A stretch of 64,000 nt of DNA, taken from assembly GCA_039916225.1 (NCBI GenBank), contig JBDSLU010000366.1, forward strand, positions 1 to 64,000. Reading direction: 5' to 3'. How positions within the stretch are numbered: the stretch's first letter is position 1; every line of letters begins with the position of its first letter. This stretch comes from JBDSLU01 sp039916225 (GTDB taxonomy: Bacteria > Acidobacteriota > Vicinamibacteria > Vicinamibacterales > Vicinamibacteraceae). This document shows positions 11,261 to 18,151 of the stretch, in pieces. The position numbers and the translations under genes are program-made. The notes beneath the pieces are model-generated. The model did no database searches. It was given only the letters and a program-made list of their open reading frames with translations, and was not told where the DNA came from.

Positions 11261-13903
11261 ATGCCCCGTCTCTGGCTTGGATCTGCGGCCGCCGTGGTGC
11301 TCACGGCCGCGCTGCTGTCCGTCACCCCATCCGCCCAGGTCCGCCCCGTCTACAGTCGCGGCGTCGCCGGCCTCGTGCAAGCTGTCGAAAGGTTGCGGAC
11401 CACGGCCAGTGCCATGCACACCGCGGCGCATCCTGACGACGAGGACACGGCGCTCATCGCCCGCCTCGCTCGTGGCGACCATGCGCGCGTCGCCTACCTG
11501 TCGCTCAACCGCGGCGAGGGTGGCCAGAACATCATCGGCACCGAGTTGTTCGACGCGCTGGGCGTGATTCGGACGGAAGAGTTGCTCCAGGCACGCACCC
11601 TCGACGGCGGCGACCAGTTCTTCACGCGCGCCTACGACTTCGGCTTCACCAAGACGATGGCCGAAGCCGGTGAGAAGTGGAACGAGACAGTCGTCCTCGG
11701 CGACATGGTCCGGGCCATCCGCCGCTACCGGCCGCTGGTGATCCTGAACGGGTGGAGCGGCACGCCCTCCGACGGCCATGGCCAGCACCAGTTGGCCGGC
11801 AAGCTGGCGCCGCTGGCGTTCGCGGCGGCGGCCGATCCGGCCAAGTATCCCGAGCAGATCGCCGAGGGCCTTCGCCCGTGGCAGGCCCGCAAGCTCTACG
11901 TCCGGCACGGCTTCGGGGCCGATCCGGCGAGTGCCACGCTCAGGCTGCCGACCGGGATCGTCGATCCGCTGCTCGGCCGCAGCTTCAACGAGATCGCGAT
12001 GGAGGGCCGCAGCCAGCACAAGTCGCAGGAGATGGGCGTCGTCGAAGCCCGCGGGGTGAAGACCTCCAACCTGCGCCTGGTCGCCAACCTGACCACGACG
12101 CCGATCGCCGACGAGCGCACCGTGTTCGACGGGCTCGATACCTCGCTGACCGGTCTCGCTGCGCTAGCCGGTCTGCCGGCCGGGGCGCTGGCGGCCGAGC
12201 TGAAGGCGATGGACACGGCCGCCGCCCAGGCGCTCGCCAGCGCCGACATCGTGCGCGCTCCGGAGAAGCTGGTGCCGGTGTTGGTCCGCGGTCTGACGGC
12301 AGCCCGGGCCGCCCGCACGGCCGCGGCCGGCCTGTCGGCCCCGGCTGGCGCCAAGGCCGAGGCCGAGTACCTGCTGGCCATCAAGGTGGCCCAGTTCGAG
12401 GACGCCGTGGTGCGAGCGTCCGGCATCGTCGTGGACGCGCTCGCCGATCGCGAGATCGCCTCGGCCGGGGACGCCGTGCGGGTCAACGTCAACCTGTTCC
12501 AGGCGGATGGGGCACCGGTCACAGCCGGCCCGAGCGCGCTCGTCGTGCCGGCCGGCTGGTCGGCCAAGCCGGCGCCGCCGTCGACCGAAGGCGCCGGCAC
12601 CACGTTCGCCCGCTTCTTCCGCGAGGAGCCGACCCGCGCCGAGCCGTGGGACGTGACGATCGCTGCGGACGCGCCGCCCACCGAACCCTACTGGCTGCGG
12701 ACGCCGCGGACCGGCCCGGTATTCACCTGGACCGGCGTGCCGACGGCGCTGCAGACCCGTCCGTTCGATCCGCCGCTGCTCGTGGCCCGCGTGCCGCTGA
12801 CCATCGGCGGCACCGAGATCACCGTCGAGCGGCCGGTGGTGTACCGCTACGCCGACGCGGTGCGCGGCGAGATCCGCCGCGAGGTCCAGATCGTGCCGGC
12901 CGTCACCGTCGCCTTCGACGAGCCGCTGGCCATCGTCCCGGCCGGCGCCGCGGCGCAGCCGCGCAACATCCGCGTCCGCGTGCGCAGCGAGACGCTGCCA
13001 TCCGGTCCGGGCGTGGTCCGCGTGGTGCCGCCGGCCGGCTGGCAGGTGACGCCGGCGGGCGCGCCGATCGTCTTCGCCTCGCGCGGGGAGGGCATCTCGG
13101 TACCCTTCGTGGTGACCCCGCCCTCCGGAGTCGCGCCTGGCGCCTACACGCTGACCGCGCAGGTCGCCATCGCCGGCCGCACCTTCGACACGTCGATGCA
13201 GGCCATCGACTACCCGCACATCCAGAAGCACCGGCTCTATGCACCGGCGCAGATGACCACACGCGTGCTCGACCTCGCGGTGGCGCCGGTCACGGTCGGC
13301 TACGTCATGGGCGGCGGCGATCGCGTGCCCGAAGCGATCCGCCGGCTCGGGCTCGGCGTGACGCTGCTGACCGACGACGATCTCGCGTCTGGCGATCTCT
13401 CGCGTTATGGGACGATCGTGGTTGGCGTGCGGGCCTCCGAGAGCCGGCCGGCGTTCGTCGCCGCCAACGCCCGGCTGCTGCAGTTCGTCCGCGACGGCGG
13501 CACGCTGATCGTCCAGTACCAGCAGACCGATTACACCGGCCGCAGCCTGTCGCCGTTCCCGGCCGGCGGCAACGTCCGCGTCACCGACGAGCGGGCGCCA
13601 GTCACGATCCTCGAGCCGACGCACCCGGCGTTCACCACGCCGAATCGCATCACCGGCGCCGACTGGGACGACTGGGTCCAGGAGCGCGATCTCTACGCCT
13701 GGGCGACGTTCGATCCGCAGTACACGCCGCTGCTCGCAACCGGCGATCCGGGCGAGCCGCTGCAGCGCGGCGGAGAACTCTACGCGCGCATCGGCAAGGG
13801 CCACTACGTCTACACGTCGTACGCGTGGTTCCGGCAGCTGCCGGCCGGCGTTCCGGGCGCCTACCGGATGTTCGCCAACCTGCTCAGCCTGGGGCGGAAG
13901 TAG
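11261..13903 (+). CDS. Exported PIG-L (LmbE-like) deacetylase, long form
   Basis: An 880-residue exported zinc hydrolase, probably removing N-acetyl groups from a sugar or glycoconjugate. After the signal peptide the PIG-L motif AHPDDED (about residues 56-62) supplies the first metal ligands and general base, followed by SLNRGEGGQN and a second His in DGHGQHQLAG. About 600 further residues include beta-sandwich-like regions and a C-terminal segment (about 690-880; VGYVMGGGDRVPEAIRRLG, VRDGGTLIVQYQ) resembling a ThuA/glutamine-amidotransferase-like fold. Typical stand-alone LmbE proteins are about 250 residues, so this is the long multi-domain type. Substrate unknown. Confidence 0.88.
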   Translation: MPRLWLGSAAAVVLTAALLSVTPSAQVRPVYSRGVAGLVQAVERLRTTASAMHTAAHPDDEDTALIARLARGDHARVAYLSLNRGEGGQNIIGTELFDALGVIRTEELLQARTLDGGDQFFTRAYDFGFTKTMAEAGEKWNETVVLGDMVRAIRRYRPLVILNGWSGTPSDGHGQHQLAGKLAPLAFAAAADPAKYPEQIAEGLRPWQARKLYVRHGFGADPASATLRLPTGIVDPLLGRSFNEIAMEGRSQHKSQEMGVVEARGVKTSNLRLVANLTTTPIADERTVFDGLDTSLTGLAALAGLPAGALAAELKAMDTAAAQALASADIVRAPEKLVPVLVRGLTAARAARTAAAGLSAPAGAKAEAEYLLAIKVAQFEDAVVRASGIVVDALADREIASAGDAVRVNVNLFQADGAPVTAGPSALVVPAGWSAKPAPPSTEGAGTTFARFFREEPTRAEPWDVTIAADAPPTEPYWLRTPRTGPVFTWTGVPTALQTRPFDPPLLVARVPLTIGGTEITVERPVVYRYADAVRGEIRREVQIVPAVTVAFDEPLAIVPAGAAAQPRNIRVRVRSETLPSGPGVVRVVPPAGWQVTPAGAPIVFASRGEGISVPFVVTPPSGVAPGAYTLTAQVAIAGRTFDTSMQAIDYPHIQKHRLYAPAQMTTRVLDLAVAPVTVGYVMGGGDRVPEAIRRLGLGVTLLTDDDLASGDLSRYGTIVVGVRASESRPAFVAANARLLQFVRDGGTLIVQYQQTDYTGRSLSPFPAGGNVRVTDERAPVTILEPTHPAFTTPNRITGADWDDWVQERDLYAWATFDPQYTPLLATGDPGEPLQRGGELYARIGKGHYVYTSYAWFRQLPAGVPGAYRMFANLLSLGRK

Positions 13904-13925
13904 CGGGTGCTAGAGTCGATCCAAG

Positions 13926-14168
13926 ATGAGCGGCGCGATGGAGATCTTCCCTGGTATTTCCATGAATCCGGACGTCCGGTTCGGCAAGCCCTGCGTCGCC
14001 GGCACCCGGATCGATGTTGCGACTGTGGTGGGCTTGATGGCGGCGGGCGAGACTGTTGAGACGGTCGCCAGCGAGTACCAGTTGTCGATCGAACAGGTCC
14101 GCGCAGCGCTCGCGTACGCCGCCCACGTTGCCGCCCACCTGCCGCCAGCCGTGCGTCAGGCGTCTTGA
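13926..14168 (+). CDS. DUF433 antitoxin
   Basis: An 80-residue protein with the DUF433 pattern: FPGISMNPDVRFGKPCVAGT followed by RIDVATVVGLMAAGETVETV, a helix-turn-helix-like DNA-binding fold used by VapB45-type antitoxins. Its stop overlaps the TTG start of the next gene (TTGA), the usual tight coupling of antitoxin and toxin. It probably neutralises the downstream PIN-like protein and represses the pair. It begins 22 bases after the PIG-L gene. Confidence 0.85.
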   Translation: MSGAMEIFPGISMNPDVRFGKPCVAGTRIDVATVVGLMAAGETVETVASEYQLSIEQVRAALAYAAHVAAHLPPAVRQAS

Positions 14169-14479
14169 GGATCCTTCTCGACGAGAACTTCCCCCTTGCC
14201 CTTTACCGCACCCTCAAAGCGGCGGGCGAGGAGGTTGCTCACGTCATCACGCTTGGCTGGCGTGGTGCACCGGATCAGCAGATCCGGGAACGGCTATTCG
14301 ACAAAGATGTCCTGTTCCTGACGCAGGACGAGGACTTTCTGTTCGAGGAGCCAACCGAGGCGATCGTCGTGCTCTCCCGCGTCCGGCAGTCGCGACCACT
14401 CGCCGAACGCATCGATGTTTGGCACGGGCGATCCTCGAACTCCTTTCCAAGAGACGCACTGAGCTCCGCTTCGAGTTGA
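14165..14479 (+). CDS. DUF5615 PIN-like toxin, frameshifted near its C-terminus
   Basis: Predicted ribonuclease toxin of the DUF5615/Mut7-C (PIN-like) group. Residues 1-80 are well preserved: RILLDENFPLALYRTLKAAG, the acidic DKDVLFLTQDEDF motif and EAIVVLSRVRQSRPLAERID. After IDVW the reading frame degenerates, whereas the minus-one frame from about 14420 continues as LARAILELLSKRRTELRFEL then MDDGAL, the expected family ending, to a stop at 14568. One extra T in the TTT run at 14418-14420 would restore it. So this is a one-base deletion, a sequence error or, less likely, a programmed shift. Confidence 0.75.
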   Translation: MRILLDENFPLALYRTLKAAGEEVAHVITLGWRGAPDQQIRERLFDKDVLFLTQDEDFLFEEPTEAIVVLSRVRQSRPLAERIDVWHGRSSNSFPRDALSSASS

Positions 14480-14585
14480 TGGACGACGGCGCCTTGGGAG
14501 CAGGGCCTGGCGGCGCCTGGAAGGCGAAATTGCCGCCTCCTCGAGAGGGCGGCCCCGAGGCACCATAGGGCGACGCCGCCCCCGC

Positions 14586-16325
14586 TCAGCCGAGACGCAG
14601 CCGGGCGCGGATCACGTGCATGCGGTCGTCGTTGCGCAGGCAGGCGAAGCGCGGATCGACGCCGACCGCGTCCAGCCACGGATCGCCGCTGACGCAGGCG
14701 CGCTGGAGCTGCGCGAACGCCGCCTCGTAGTCGCCGAGCGACGTGTGCAGCGTGGCGAGATGATACGGCGAGACCACGCCGTCCTTGCTGGCGCGCTCGA
14801 GTCGCCGGGCCAGGGCGCGCGCCTTGTCGGTGTTGCCGACCGCAGCCAGGGCGTAGCCCTTGACGGCGAGCGTCGCCGACGACAGCGTCCGTTCCGGTGT
14901 CGCGTCGAACGCGGCGACGGCTTCCTCGCCGCGTCCGAGCTGGACAAGTACCGCGGCGGTCGAGCGAATCGCGCGATCCGCCTCGGGCTCCATGGCCAGG
15001 GCGTGGCGGCAGCGGGCCAGGGCGCCCTCGAAATCGCCGGCCAGGTAGCGGATGTCGGCAGCCGACATCTGCATCACGATGCACAGGGGATCGAGACTGA
15101 AGGCCTGATCAGCCGACCGGAGCGCTTCGGCGCCGAGGCGGCGGACGCCCAGGAACCAGGCGTAGTAGCGGAGCGCGGCGACGGAGCTGGGGTTCAGCTC
15201 AAGCACCTTCTCGTAGGCGGCGCGGGCGCCGGCCGGATCGTGGTCCAGCACGCGCCGCGCTTCGCCGACCACGACCAGCGCGTCGCCGTCGTCCGGGTCG
15301 ATGGCGAGCGATTGGTTTGCCGCCTCGCGCGCGGTGTGCAGCGCCTCGCGGCCGTCCATCACGTAGTGCTCCGCCATCGACAGGTAGGCGCGCGCCCGGG
15401 AGGAATGGGCGCGGCCGAAGCCGGCGTCGATGGCGAGCGCCTGATCGAAGTAGCTGACGGCGGTGCGCAGGCCGACCGAGCCGGGCCGGTTCCAGTGGAA
15501 GCGTCCCGTCAGGTAGGCCTCGTGCGCGCCGGGAACCCGCGTCGGCGCCGGCGCTGGCGGCGGCGGAAACAGTTCCCGGGTCAGCGCGACGGCGATCTCT
15601 GCAGCGACGTCGGCCTGCACGGCGAGGCAGTTGGTGTAGGGCCGGTCGTAGCTGTGCGCCCAGAGGTGCGTCTCGCCGCGCGTCTCGATCAACTGGGCGG
15701 TGATCCGCACGCAATCGCCGCCGACGCGCACGCTGCCTTCGACCAGGTAGTCGACGCGCAGCGCCTCGCCGATGTCGGCGGCGCCGCGCCGGACGTCCTT
15801 GTAGAGCATCGCCGACGTGCGGGCCAGGACGCCGACGCGGTCGGCGCAGCGGTGCCCGAGCTGCGCGATCATCTCCTCGGTGAAGCCGTCGATGAAGTAG
15901 TCGTGCGAGGAATCGCCGGTCAGGTTCGTGAACGGCAGCACCACCAGGCGCGGCCGCGGGGCCGGGGCCGGTTGGCGGGGTCGCGTGTCGCTGCCCTCGA
16001 GCGTGCCGATGAAGCGGTAGCCGACGCGGGGCAATGTCTCGACGAAGCGCGGTTGCATCGCGTCGTCGCCGAGCACGGCCCGCAGCCGTTTCACCACCGC
16101 GTTGACGCTGTGCTCGAAGTCGACCGACGTCCCGTCCGGCCACAGCCGTTGTCGAATGTCCTCGCGCGTCACGACGTCGCCCGGGCGACCGAGCATCAGC
16201 GCCAGCAGCTGGAACGGTTGCTCCTGCAGGCGCACGGCGTCGGCGCCGCGCCGGACCTCGCGCAACCGCATGTCGACCTCGACGCCGCCGAACTGCACGA
16301 CCGGGCTGGGAACTTCGTGGCTCAC
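14586..16325 (-). CDS. Winged-helix / TolB-like / TPR regulator
   Basis: A 579-residue one-component regulator. Residues 1-110 form an OmpR-type winged helix (VQFGGVEVDMRLREVRRG, TSVDFEHSVNAVVKRLRAVL, PRVGYRFIG). A TolB-N/FlgO-like region follows (about 130-260, LVVLPFTNLTGDSSHDYFID) and the rest is tetratricopeptide repeats. This architecture is greatly expanded in Acidobacteria. There is no receiver aspartate and no membrane helix, so it probably acts in the cytoplasm, but its signal and targets are not evident. The GTG start at 16325 has a strong AGGAGGTGA ribosome-binding site next to it. It converges with the TA pair. Confidence 0.88.
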   Translation of the reverse strand: MSHEVPSPVVQFGGVEVDMRLREVRRGADAVRLQEQPFQLLALMLGRPGDVVTREDIRQRLWPDGTSVDFEHSVNAVVKRLRAVLGDDAMQPRFVETLPRVGYRFIGTLEGSDTRPRQPAPAPRPRLVVLPFTNLTGDSSHDYFIDGFTEEMIAQLGHRCADRVGVLARTSAMLYKDVRRGAADIGEALRVDYLVEGSVRVGGDCVRITAQLIETRGETHLWAHSYDRPYTNCLAVQADVAAEIAVALTRELFPPPPAPAPTRVPGAHEAYLTGRFHWNRPGSVGLRTAVSYFDQALAIDAGFGRAHSSRARAYLSMAEHYVMDGREALHTAREAANQSLAIDPDDGDALVVVGEARRVLDHDPAGARAAYEKVLELNPSSVAALRYYAWFLGVRRLGAEALRSADQAFSLDPLCIVMQMSAADIRYLAGDFEGALARCRHALAMEPEADRAIRSTAAVLVQLGRGEEAVAAFDATPERTLSSATLAVKGYALAAVGNTDKARALARRLERASKDGVVSPYHLATLHTSLGDYEAAFAQLQRACVSGDPWLDAVGVDPRFACLRNDDRMHVIRARLRLG

Positions 16326-16462
16326 GTCACCTCCTAGTGTGGCCGAGGCGACGGCCGGTGACCAGAGGGGTCAGCGTCATGTGGCCCCGAAGTCGCCACG
16401 TTTCACCTCCGTGTCACCTCGGTAGCATTGAGGCACCCGGCGCCGGCCCCCACTGTGGGTGC

Positions 16463-17014
16463 ATGTCGATGCTGGCTGCCGCACTCGCCGTCACAATCCG
16501 GGTCTACGACATCTACGGGCTGCCGCCGGAGACGCGTGCCGAGGCCCTGGCCGTGGCGGCCGACACCCTCGAACGCGCCGGCATCCAGGCGGCCATCGTC
16601 GACTGCAACGCCCGGGCCGCGGCCTCGGCGTGCAAGGTCGGCCTCGGCGCCGACGAGCTGATCCTGCGCATCCACCGCCACCCGAAGGACGGCGCGCACG
16701 TCCTGGGCGACGCCATCGTCCGCGAGTCGGGACTGAGCACGATCGCCACGGTCTACGCCGCGGCGATCGCGGAGCGGGCGCGTCGCACGGGCGGCAGCCT
16801 GGCCACCTTCGTCGGCCGGGTCGCGGCGCACGAGATTGGCCACCTCCTGCTCGGGAGCAACAGCCACGCGTCGCATGGCCTGATGCGGCCGGCGTGGGAC
16901 GTGGCCCGGCTCGATCGCGGTGACTGGGACTTCACCGTCGAGGACGCGGCCGCGATCCGCTCACGCCTGAAGCAACGGGACGCCAAGGCGCTGCTCGCGC
17001 GCGCCATCCCGTAG
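16463..17014 (+). CDS. Small zinc metallopeptidase-like protein
   Basis: A 183-residue protein with [13 protein letters not shown] (about residues 130-142), a metzincin-type HExxHxxxGxxH-like zinc site. A short hydrophobic N-terminus ([12 protein letters not shown]) may be a weak export signal. I chose ATG 16463; the frame is open upstream to 16337, but that part has no protein-like character. The C-terminal third is repeated in decayed form immediately downstream (17051-17281). The substrate is unknown and the catalytic role is inferred from the motif only. Confidence 0.75.
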   Translation: MSMLAAALAVTIRVYDIYGLPPETRAEALAVAADTLERAGIQAAIVDCNARAAASACKVGLGADELILRIHRHPKDGAHVLGDAIVRESGLSTIATVYAAAIAERARRTGGSLATFVGRVAAHEIGHLLLGSNSHASHGLMRPAWDVARLDRGDWDFTVEDAAAIRSRLKQRDAKALLARAIP

Positions 17015-17050
17015 CGAGTCGCATCCGCGTGAGCGCGTCGCTGCCGCTCG

Positions 17051-17281
17051 GTGAAGACTGGCCTGCCGGTCGCGCTGATCCTGGGCCGCGTCACCGCGCA
17101 CGAGATCGGCCATCTGCTGCTCGGCACGAACTCGCACGCGCCGACCGGCCTGATGCAGGCGACGTGGGACCTGAAGCGGCGGCACCCGTCGGACTGGCAG
17201 TTCACCAGTGCCAACGCCGCCAAGATGCGCAGCCGCGGGTTTACCCGCACCGAGGCCTTACTGCCTACGGCCGAAGAGTGA
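17051..17281 (+). pseudogene. Truncated duplicate of the zinc metallopeptidase
   Basis: The 76 codons encode [20 protein letters not shown] and then PTGLMQATWDLKRRHPSDWQ, clearly homologous to the C-terminal part of the intact gene just upstream ([20 protein letters not shown]). The first 110 residues or so are missing. In the same frame a TGA at 17030 blocks any longer start, and resemblance before 17051 survives only in other frames. I read it as a remnant of a tandem duplication. It could still be expressed from GTG 17051, but no fold would be complete. Confidence 0.65.
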
Positions 17282-17325
17282 GGGCGTTGAACAGGAACGT
17301 GAACGTCACGTGCGGCTGGGGCACG
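17282..17325 (-). pseudogene. Relic of an M14 peptidase C-terminus
   Basis: On the minus strand this stretch encodes QPHVTFTFLFNAL before a stop. That nearly repeats the C-terminal QPHGTFKFLFNALRK of the M14 carboxypeptidase at 18152, and the DNA is about 85% identical over some 38 bases. No other part of an M14 gene is present here, so it looks like the last piece of a lost paralogue, wedged between the metallopeptidase duplicate and the phosphatase gene. Confidence 0.5.
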
Positions 17326-17342
17326 CAGCAGCACGATGGGCC

Positions 17343-17978
17343 TCAAGTGGTCGCCGGGGCGGCCATCGAGACGATGCGCATCGCAACAACCGTCATGTCG
17401 TCGGCGCGCCCCTTCGCGCCCGCCATGTCGAGCAGCGCCCCCGGCACATCGGATAGATGACGCGTGGTCAGGCCCATGACCAGACGCTGAATCGCGGGCG
17501 GCTGAAGAGGCGTCCAGGCGCCGTCCGACATCAGCAGCACCACGTCGCGCGCTGCCAGGCGCTCGTGGATTGGCAGCGGCTCCGCTTCGCCGCTTCCCAG
17601 GCGGCGGCTGGTCCGTTCGGTGAGAATGCGGCAGCCGCGCTCGTTGACGAGATAGGCGCGGGAATCGCCACTCCAGGCGCCCACGAGGCGTCCGTCCATC
17701 GCCGCCACGCCGACGAAGGTCGTCTGCACCCCGCCGGTCATCGACGCGTCCACTGATTTCAGCCAGCGCGTCCACGCGGGGAAGCGATCGACCTCGAGCG
17801 TTCCTGACTGCACCATCTCCCCGAACAGCCGGACGGTGCGCCCCCCGCACAACTGGGCGTGACCGGCGCCATCACAGAGCGCGGCCACGCGCCCGTCCTG
17901 ACGCGAGATCCAGAAGGCGTCCTCGTTGGTCGTGCCGCCGTCCCGCATGCGCGACCCGGCGTAGCACTCGACCTGCAT
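17343..17978 (-). CDS. PP2C-type serine/threonine phosphatase
   Basis: A 211-residue cytoplasmic protein phosphatase of the PPM/PP2C class, which uses two metal ions to remove phosphate from Ser/Thr. The metal-binding motifs are in order: NEDAFW near the N-terminus, DGAGHAQLCG, GDSRAYLV, SDGAW and ADDMTVVAM near the end. Start ATG 17978 (MQVECYAGSR) gives a family-like N-terminus; codons upstream are not protein-like. No kinase or FHA partner is adjacent. The gene sits between relic sequences and the M14 gene, so the neighbourhood has been rearranged. Confidence 0.85.
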   Translation of the reverse strand: MQVECYAGSRMRDGGTTNEDAFWISRQDGRVAALCDGAGHAQLCGGRTVRLFGEMVQSGTLEVDRFPAWTRWLKSVDASMTGGVQTTFVGVAAMDGRLVGAWSGDSRAYLVNERGCRILTERTSRRLGSGEAEPLPIHERLAARDVVLLMSDGAWTPLQPPAIQRLVMGLTTRHLSDVPGALLDMAGAKGRADDMTVVAMRIVSMAAPATT

Positions 17979-18151
17979 GGGAGGATTATCGGCGAGTCGG
18001 CCCCCAGGATCGGGCCGACCGCACCGTCGCTGCCCCGCATGGTGCGAAAGGGTGCAGGTGAAACCACTCGCGGACAGCTCGCCCCCAGAACCACATCCAG
18101 ATCGACGCTGAGCCCGAAGTAGTAGATGCAGTCGCTGGGGCCCATACCGGT

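Noticed and set aside
12164..13804. A 546-codon minus-strand frame opposite the PIG-L gene
   Set aside because: Arg/Asp/His-rich antisense artefact of high GC; no start signal or family features.
11677..13929. A 750-codon same-strand alternative frame inside the PIG-L gene
   Set aside because: Arg/Pro/Gly-rich out-of-frame shadow of the PIG-L reading frame.
14616..16337. A 573-codon plus-strand frame opposite the winged-helix/TPR gene
   Set aside because: Composition of an antisense shadow; the minus strand has clear winged-helix and TPR motifs and a strong ribosome-binding site.
17759..18145. A 128-codon minus-strand frame starting MGPSDCIYYFGLSVDL
   Set aside because: Its beginning looks protein-like, but the second half overlaps the PP2C gene out of frame and no family fits. 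The gap at 17979-18151 may hold a short decayed fragment at most.
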